The notes beneath the pieces are model-generated. The model searched no databases. It was given only the letters and a program-made list of their open reading frames with translations, and was not told the DNA's origin. Position numbers and translations under genes: made by a program. 64,000 nucleotides of DNA. It comes from Zingiber officinale. Lineage: Eukaryota > Streptophyta > Magnoliopsida > Zingiberales > Zingiberaceae. The DNA lies in assembly GCF_018446385.1 (NCBI RefSeq), contig NC_056005.1, forward strand, positions 41,545,461 to 41,609,460, read 5' to 3'. This document shows positions 59,744 through 64,000 of this stretch, in pieces; within the stretch, counting starts at the first letter, position 1; each line of letters starts with the position of its first letter.

Positions 59744-61570
59744 TGATGTGCGTAGATTATATACACTTTTATACATGTTTGGACGCACATCTACTTGCAT
59801 TTTATTAACATAATCTATGTTTATTGCACCCTATCTCTTTATAATGTCATACTTTCATTATATTTTGTTTGGAGATCTGCTCTTTGCTTGTTTTTATTGA
59901 CATGAGGCTATTTGGAGCTAAAATGGAACAAAAACGCACATAGGAGCTTGGGCTGTGTAGGCCACACGACCGTGTGGCCATTAGCATGTTTCGCCCGTGC
60001 CTGCAATCCAGATGTGAAGAGGGCCACGACCATGTGAGACACACAGCCGTGCCATTATCCTCGTGGCCAAGCAGCACAAGGCCGTACCAAATGGCACGAC
60101 CGTGCCAACTTTCCAGAGGCAAAGAAGGCCACGACCGTGTGAATCCACACGGCCGTATGACTTTGGCAGAGAAGAGGAAGGCCACGGCTGTGTGAGCCAC
60201 ACGACCATGTAACTCAACCCGAGAGGAAGCCGTGTGAGGCCGTGTGGATTCTACACGACTGTGTGACGAAGAACATGGATTGTGCCATGCCAAAACAGAG
60301 CTGTACTGAATTCTGGGCAGATTGCAGACCGATCGTAAAATGGTCATAACTTTGTGCTCCGTTGGAGTTTCGGGCTGTTCTTTATACCAAAATGTAGCTG
60401 ACTTCAAGATCTACAACTGTGCTTCAGATCCAACAGAGATAAAGCATTGTCTTCCTATGCTAAATGGCATGGCCGTGTCTCCCAACCGCAGGTTCAACTA
60501 GACCTCCGCCCAGACTGTAGACCAAACTTTGAACCACCATAACTTTCGGTTCGGTTGGAGCCAGGGCTCGATACAAGTATCAGATTGAAGATAATTTCAA
60601 GAGATACAACTTTGGTTCAGGGAAAATCATAAGAAAACCTAGTTTAATAGGTGAAAAACTTGGTTTACTGGACCCCTGTAATCTTAGTTTTCTTGGGCAG
60701 CTTGGAGGAGGTATAAAAGGGTCAAGATCCCCATTCTTTGACTTATCTTAGGTTTGGGACTTCGTCCCTCTCCTTGGGGAAGGGTTCTCCCCTTAGGGGG
60801 AAACCCTAGAGCTTTATTCACCTCTATTCCCTTGAAGATCTGTCCATCTCTGGAGCAAGGAGGCATCCCCAAGATATTAGAATCATTGGCAAGCATCTCT
60901 TCTTCCCCTTCTTCTCAAATCTAGGGTTGTAAGTATGCTTTATTTTATGTTTTGGGGTTGTTCTTCCTTTGCAATGGAGTAGATCTCTAGATCTAGGATT
61001 AGAGAGTATTTGTGATGTGATGGAGATGTAAAACTATGTAGATTTGCCATGTTTCTATTCAAAGACTTGTTAATGTCTTGTTCATGTTTGATGAAGTATG
61101 TGTGTGTGAAGCTTATGTATATATCTTTTGCATATTTTATCAAATGGTTGTGTAGAATTGTTAATCCCGTAGGGGGATGCCCTAGATCGTATGACTGAGG
61201 GGCGTCATGACAGGGCTACCCCACTAACGGACGTCTAGGGTATCACCTTGAAAGGAGAAGCAATTCTCCACAAGGACTAAGGGATCGAACATAATCACTA
61301 TTTCTATCTCTATGTTATTATGTGTTAGTGTGTTTCTATGTTGTATGGCCGAGGGACGTCATGACAGGGCTGCCCTGCTAACAAACTTCATAGGAATCAC
61401 TTCCATTTAGTAGCATAGGATATAGAGTAGGAGATCATGTTAGCTTATCCACTTCAGGGGAGAGTCGATAATGAATCTAACTTCCTACAAGAGCATGAAC
61501 ATAGAGGATAGGAACTAAGCAATCTATGTAACATCGCCTAGCATTACAAGGAAATTGGAATCCTAGAATA
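59744..61570 (+). mobile_element. LTR-like repeat rich in CACACGGCCGTGTG palindromes
   Basis: Starts at about TGATGTGCG (59744). The part 59950-60300 holds ten or more variants of CACACGGCCGTGTG. A promoter-like TATAAAAGGGTC lies near 60711. A later pair of words, CGTCATGACAGGGCT (61203 and 61357), is duplicated. This style is common in plant Ty3/Gypsy LTRs. The assignment is by resemblance, and the frames in it are not coding. Confidence 0.45.
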
Positions 61571-61577
61571 TATCTAT

Positions 61578-62057
61578 TGGGTGCTACTCGAAATTTTGTT
61601 CTGTTTCCCTTGTAAAATAAATTTATACAAGCACAGAACTTTTCCTAGCAACCAATATGCTTTTCAGAAGTTGAACTTGGATTGCAAACGAAACTTAACA
61701 TTATTAATCCAAATTTAACTAATGTGTTCTTCAAAAGTTAAACTATATTACAGAAGTTGATTAAATATCTATTTCAAGGATTGGCTTCCAGGTCGTTGGT
61801 GAGGCTCTCGACCTTCTTGGTTATGAGATCATCCACCACATCCTAGACAAAGTCTTTTAAAGAAATTGAATATTTAAGCTCCTTACAGTAACCTTAGGTT
61901 TAACTACAGAGACCATAATCGAAGCATAAGATCGAAATACAAAATCGATCACAAAATCAAAACACAAAGTCGAAACACAAAATCGCTAGCTTCTTGTGTT
62001 GGTATTTCAGGATCCATACAAAGAAAACAAAAATAGTTGTGCTGCAGAATAAATAAC
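61578..62057 (-). mobile_element. Truncated LTR of the 2.4-kb LTR Copia family
   Basis: Begins TATTGGGTGCTACTCG, the inverse of the ACTCGG...AACCAACA end of Copia element 2. It shares with both Copia elements the block ATGAGATCATCCACCAC and the flanking TTGATTAAATAT. It is cut at 62057 by the next LTR. Confidence 0.75.
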
Positions 62058-62968
62058 TATTGGACCCCGTGGTAGTTTTGATGTGATCAACCAAATTGGT
62101 TAGGTCCTGCTGTGTTTGATCCCTATATCTGAGTGTGCAGGAGCTTAGGAGCACAGGAAGTCGAGCGGAAGACGCAGCTAGCGAGAAGGACGGCACGGGA
62201 AGGGAGCCGACGGGCTCGGTGCGTCCGAAGGACGAGAGAGCTGCGGAAGAGTACTCCGGTGGGCGTGAAGAGCGTGCACGGCGTTCGAGGGATGTTAAGC
62301 CGGGATGGAAGGCTGCTCGAGGAAGGCCGAAAATTGGGTTCGGGTGAGCCCTATTTCGGTTGGCCACAATCACCCAAAAGATCGGAGCATCGGAAGTCAC
62401 AACAAGCTGGAAACGAAGTCAAAGAGCTGAGCTGCCAGCTTGGAGGCGCCTCCAACCTGACTGGAGGTGCCTCCAGCTTGAAGGCGCCTTCAACCAGGTT
62501 GAAGGCGCCTTCAGCCAGGCTGGAGGCACCTTCAGCTTGATTGGAGACGCCTTCAACCAGTCAAAGTGACCGTTCTGCGCGCGGATAAAGTTTTATCCGC
62601 TGACCGAGCTGGAGGCGCCTTGGACTCTCGGGATAGACTTTCCAGGAGCTATAAAAAGGCCCCTGGAGCTAGGAATTCAAAGACAATTCAAGCATTCAAT
62701 CTATATTGTTTCCTAGCAATAGTTCTGAGCTTTTGAAAGTGTAAAAGGCTTCTCCGCCTTCAGCAAAGGAGATTTTTTAGTGCGTTTCTACTGCCCTAGA
62801 TTAACAACCTCCTTGGTTGTAACCAGGTTAATTCTTCTGTGTCTTTCTTTTACTGTTTTATTATTTTGTTAACTATTGCACTAACTGAGTTGAAAGTACG
62901 AGGAGGGTATAGTTACTTTTTGTTTTCAGCAATTCACCCCCCTCTTGCCGGCCTTCGCTGCACCAACA
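62058..62968 (+). mobile_element. 5' LTR of a Sirevirus-like Copia element
   Basis: A 911-bp LTR from TATTGGACCCCG to GCACCAACA, followed by AG and the primer-binding site TGGTATCAGAGCC at 62971. It carries clustered GGCGCC palindromes (62440-62570), TATAAAAAGGCCC at about 62650 as promoter, and the CACCCCCCTCTTGC motif before its end. The element continues beyond the window. Confidence 0.88.
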
Positions 62969-62970
62969 AG

Positions 62971-62983
62971 TGGTATCAGAGCC
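62971..62983 (+). other. tRNA-Met primer-binding site
   Basis: TGGTATCAGAGCC, two bases after the LTR, complementary to the 3' end of initiator tRNA-Met. It marks the start of the internal region. Confidence 0.85.
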
Positions 62984-62984
62984 T

Positions 62985-64000
62985 GATCGCCTCAGAAGGA
63001 CTAACCGCCAACTGAAGCACTACGATCAAGACGATGGCCGGAGCGACATCCATCCCCCGAAGTTCGACGGAGACTTCGCCACATGGAAGCGCAAAATGGA
63101 GGTATTTTTTAAAACGGATTTTGATATTCTTATTACAATAAAATATGGTTTTGCAGCGCCGAAAGACAAAGAAGAAAACACATGGAGCAAGAAGGAGCAA
63201 GCCGATTTTGTCGCCAACGGAAAGGCACTTAGCGTGCTGCCACCACAAGAAGTAAATCGGATCGGAAGCTATGACTCAGCGAAAGATCTCTGGGAAAAAT
63301 TCCTGGAGCTACACGAAGGTACTTCCGAAGCGAAGCTAGCGAAGCGCGACATCCTCCGGAACTAGTTAACGAACCTCCGGATGAACCAAGGTGAGAAGGT
63401 AGCGCAACTCCAAGCTAGAATCAAGGAGCTGATAACGCAACTAACGAACCTTGGAGAAGAGGTAACCAACCGGGATTCCATTCGATACGCGCTGAATGCC
63501 TTCCCGAGAACTCCAGAGTGGGCCTCCTTAGTAGATGCATACTACATCTCTAAGGACCTCGAGGTAAGTACGTTAGAACAGTTATTTTCGACTTTTGAAC
63601 TTCACGAATCTCGAGTTTCAGAGCCAAATGGAGTAGAGAAGACCGGTCAGAACATAGCTCTAAAGGCAAAAGTAAACAGTTCTGACTCCGAAGCCTCAGT
63701 CGACGAATCCGAAGCGACACTACTGGTAAGACGCTTCAATAAGTTTTTCAGCACTAATAAATTTAAATCGCAGAAGCATCATCGAAAGAAGAGGACGGTT
63801 CGTTGCTACAACTGCAATGAAGAAGGGCACATCAAGGAGGACTTCCCAAAGTTGAAAAGAAAGGAGAAAGAAAAGGAAAAGCCAAAATACAAGAAACCAG
63901 AACCCTCCAAGCACAAGAATCTGAAGGCTACTTGGTCAGATTCGTCAACCTTTGAGTCGTACATCGAAGAATTCTCGGGGTTAGTGCTATTGGCGAACCA
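62985..64000 (+). pseudogene. Copia Gag, one in-frame stop, runs off the window
   Basis: One frame covers the Gag domain: PPKFDGDFATWKRKMEVFFK, DLWEKFLELHEGTSEAKLAK, a TAG at 63363-63365, then LRMNQGEKVAQLQARIKEL and YALNAFPRTPEW. The zinc knuckle CYNCNEEGHIKEDF (63804-63845) has Phe where the last Cys of C-x2-C-x4-H-x4-C belongs. An acidic Ser-rich and Lys-rich linker follows. No ATG is obvious in this frame close to the primer-binding site. Gag would form the capsid; this copy is probably defective. Confidence 0.85.

Noticed and set aside
59847-60407. 186-codon minus-strand frame
   Set aside because: Generated by the CACACGGCCGTGTG palindrome array, which lacks stops in several frames.
62133-62540. 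135-codon plus-strand frame
   Set aside because: Lies wholly in the U3 part of an LTR and consists of charged low-complexity text; a parallel frame exists beside it.

Overview
This window is plant nuclear DNA. It is AT-rich, packed with nested transposable elements, and has few host genes. The kinase gene near the left end is strikingly GC-rich against its surroundings, a pattern common in monocots, so a large-genome monocot is my best guess. I cannot name the species.

Host genes. (1) 1551-2888 is an intact single-exon MAPKKK17/18-like kinase with a TATA box and a 14-bp palindromic G-box (ABRE-type) upstream. (2) 3482-4216 is a decayed four-exon AWPM-19/PM19-like membrane protein gene. Its exons are recognisable but out of frame with one another. 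(3) 46492-47531 is a small three-exon gene for a protein with an MPSG-plus-basic N-terminus and a WWNCCGL C-terminal motif, a plant family of unknown function.

Transposable elements, left to right. 4333-7216 holds an LTR-retrotransposon 5' fragment, a reverse-oriented solo LTR, and a tandem duplication that caught the start of that LTR. 8225-18109 is a complete minus-strand Copia element with 2.4-kb LTRs and an ATATA target-site duplication (TSD). It sits inside an older plus-strand Copia remnant (sequence up to 8224, then 18115-21430), which also contains a TRIM-like miniature LTR element (18803-19556). 21525-23131 holds a DUF4283-like ORF fragment and the 3' end of a minus-strand LTR element. 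24580-34207 is a second complete Copia element of the same family, plus strand, with an ACATC TSD, inserted in a Ty3/Gypsy-like LTR. 34900-36166 is another reverse LTR. 37470-38169 is a MITE lying between two (TA)n tracts. 38219-45901 is a 7.7-kb element with inverted terminal repeats of about 720-735 bp. 47868 to about 51110 is an RTE-type LINE (minus). 53346-53845 is a hAT-type MITE with an 8-bp TSD. 54818-58505 is a Sirevirus-like Copia remnant carrying a SINE (57356-57566). 59744-61570 is an LTR-like repeat full of CACACGGCCGTGTG-type palindromes. 61578-62057 is an LTR fragment of the 2.4-kb LTR family. 62058 to the end is a Copia 5' LTR, primer-binding site and gag that run off the window.

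The most unusual object is the 38.2-45.9 kb element. It has very long inverted repeats and a tandem array of about 232-bp units, each with stem-loops and splice-site-like borders. It also carries a decayed spliced gene with a DUF1985/plant-mobile-like N-terminal region, a coiled coil and a Ulp1-type protease region, and I can see no transposase. A 700-bp miniature relative with matching ends and the same GTAGC-N-GCTAC motif lies immediately to its left. Almost all other coding sequence in the window is broken retrotransposon gag/pol.
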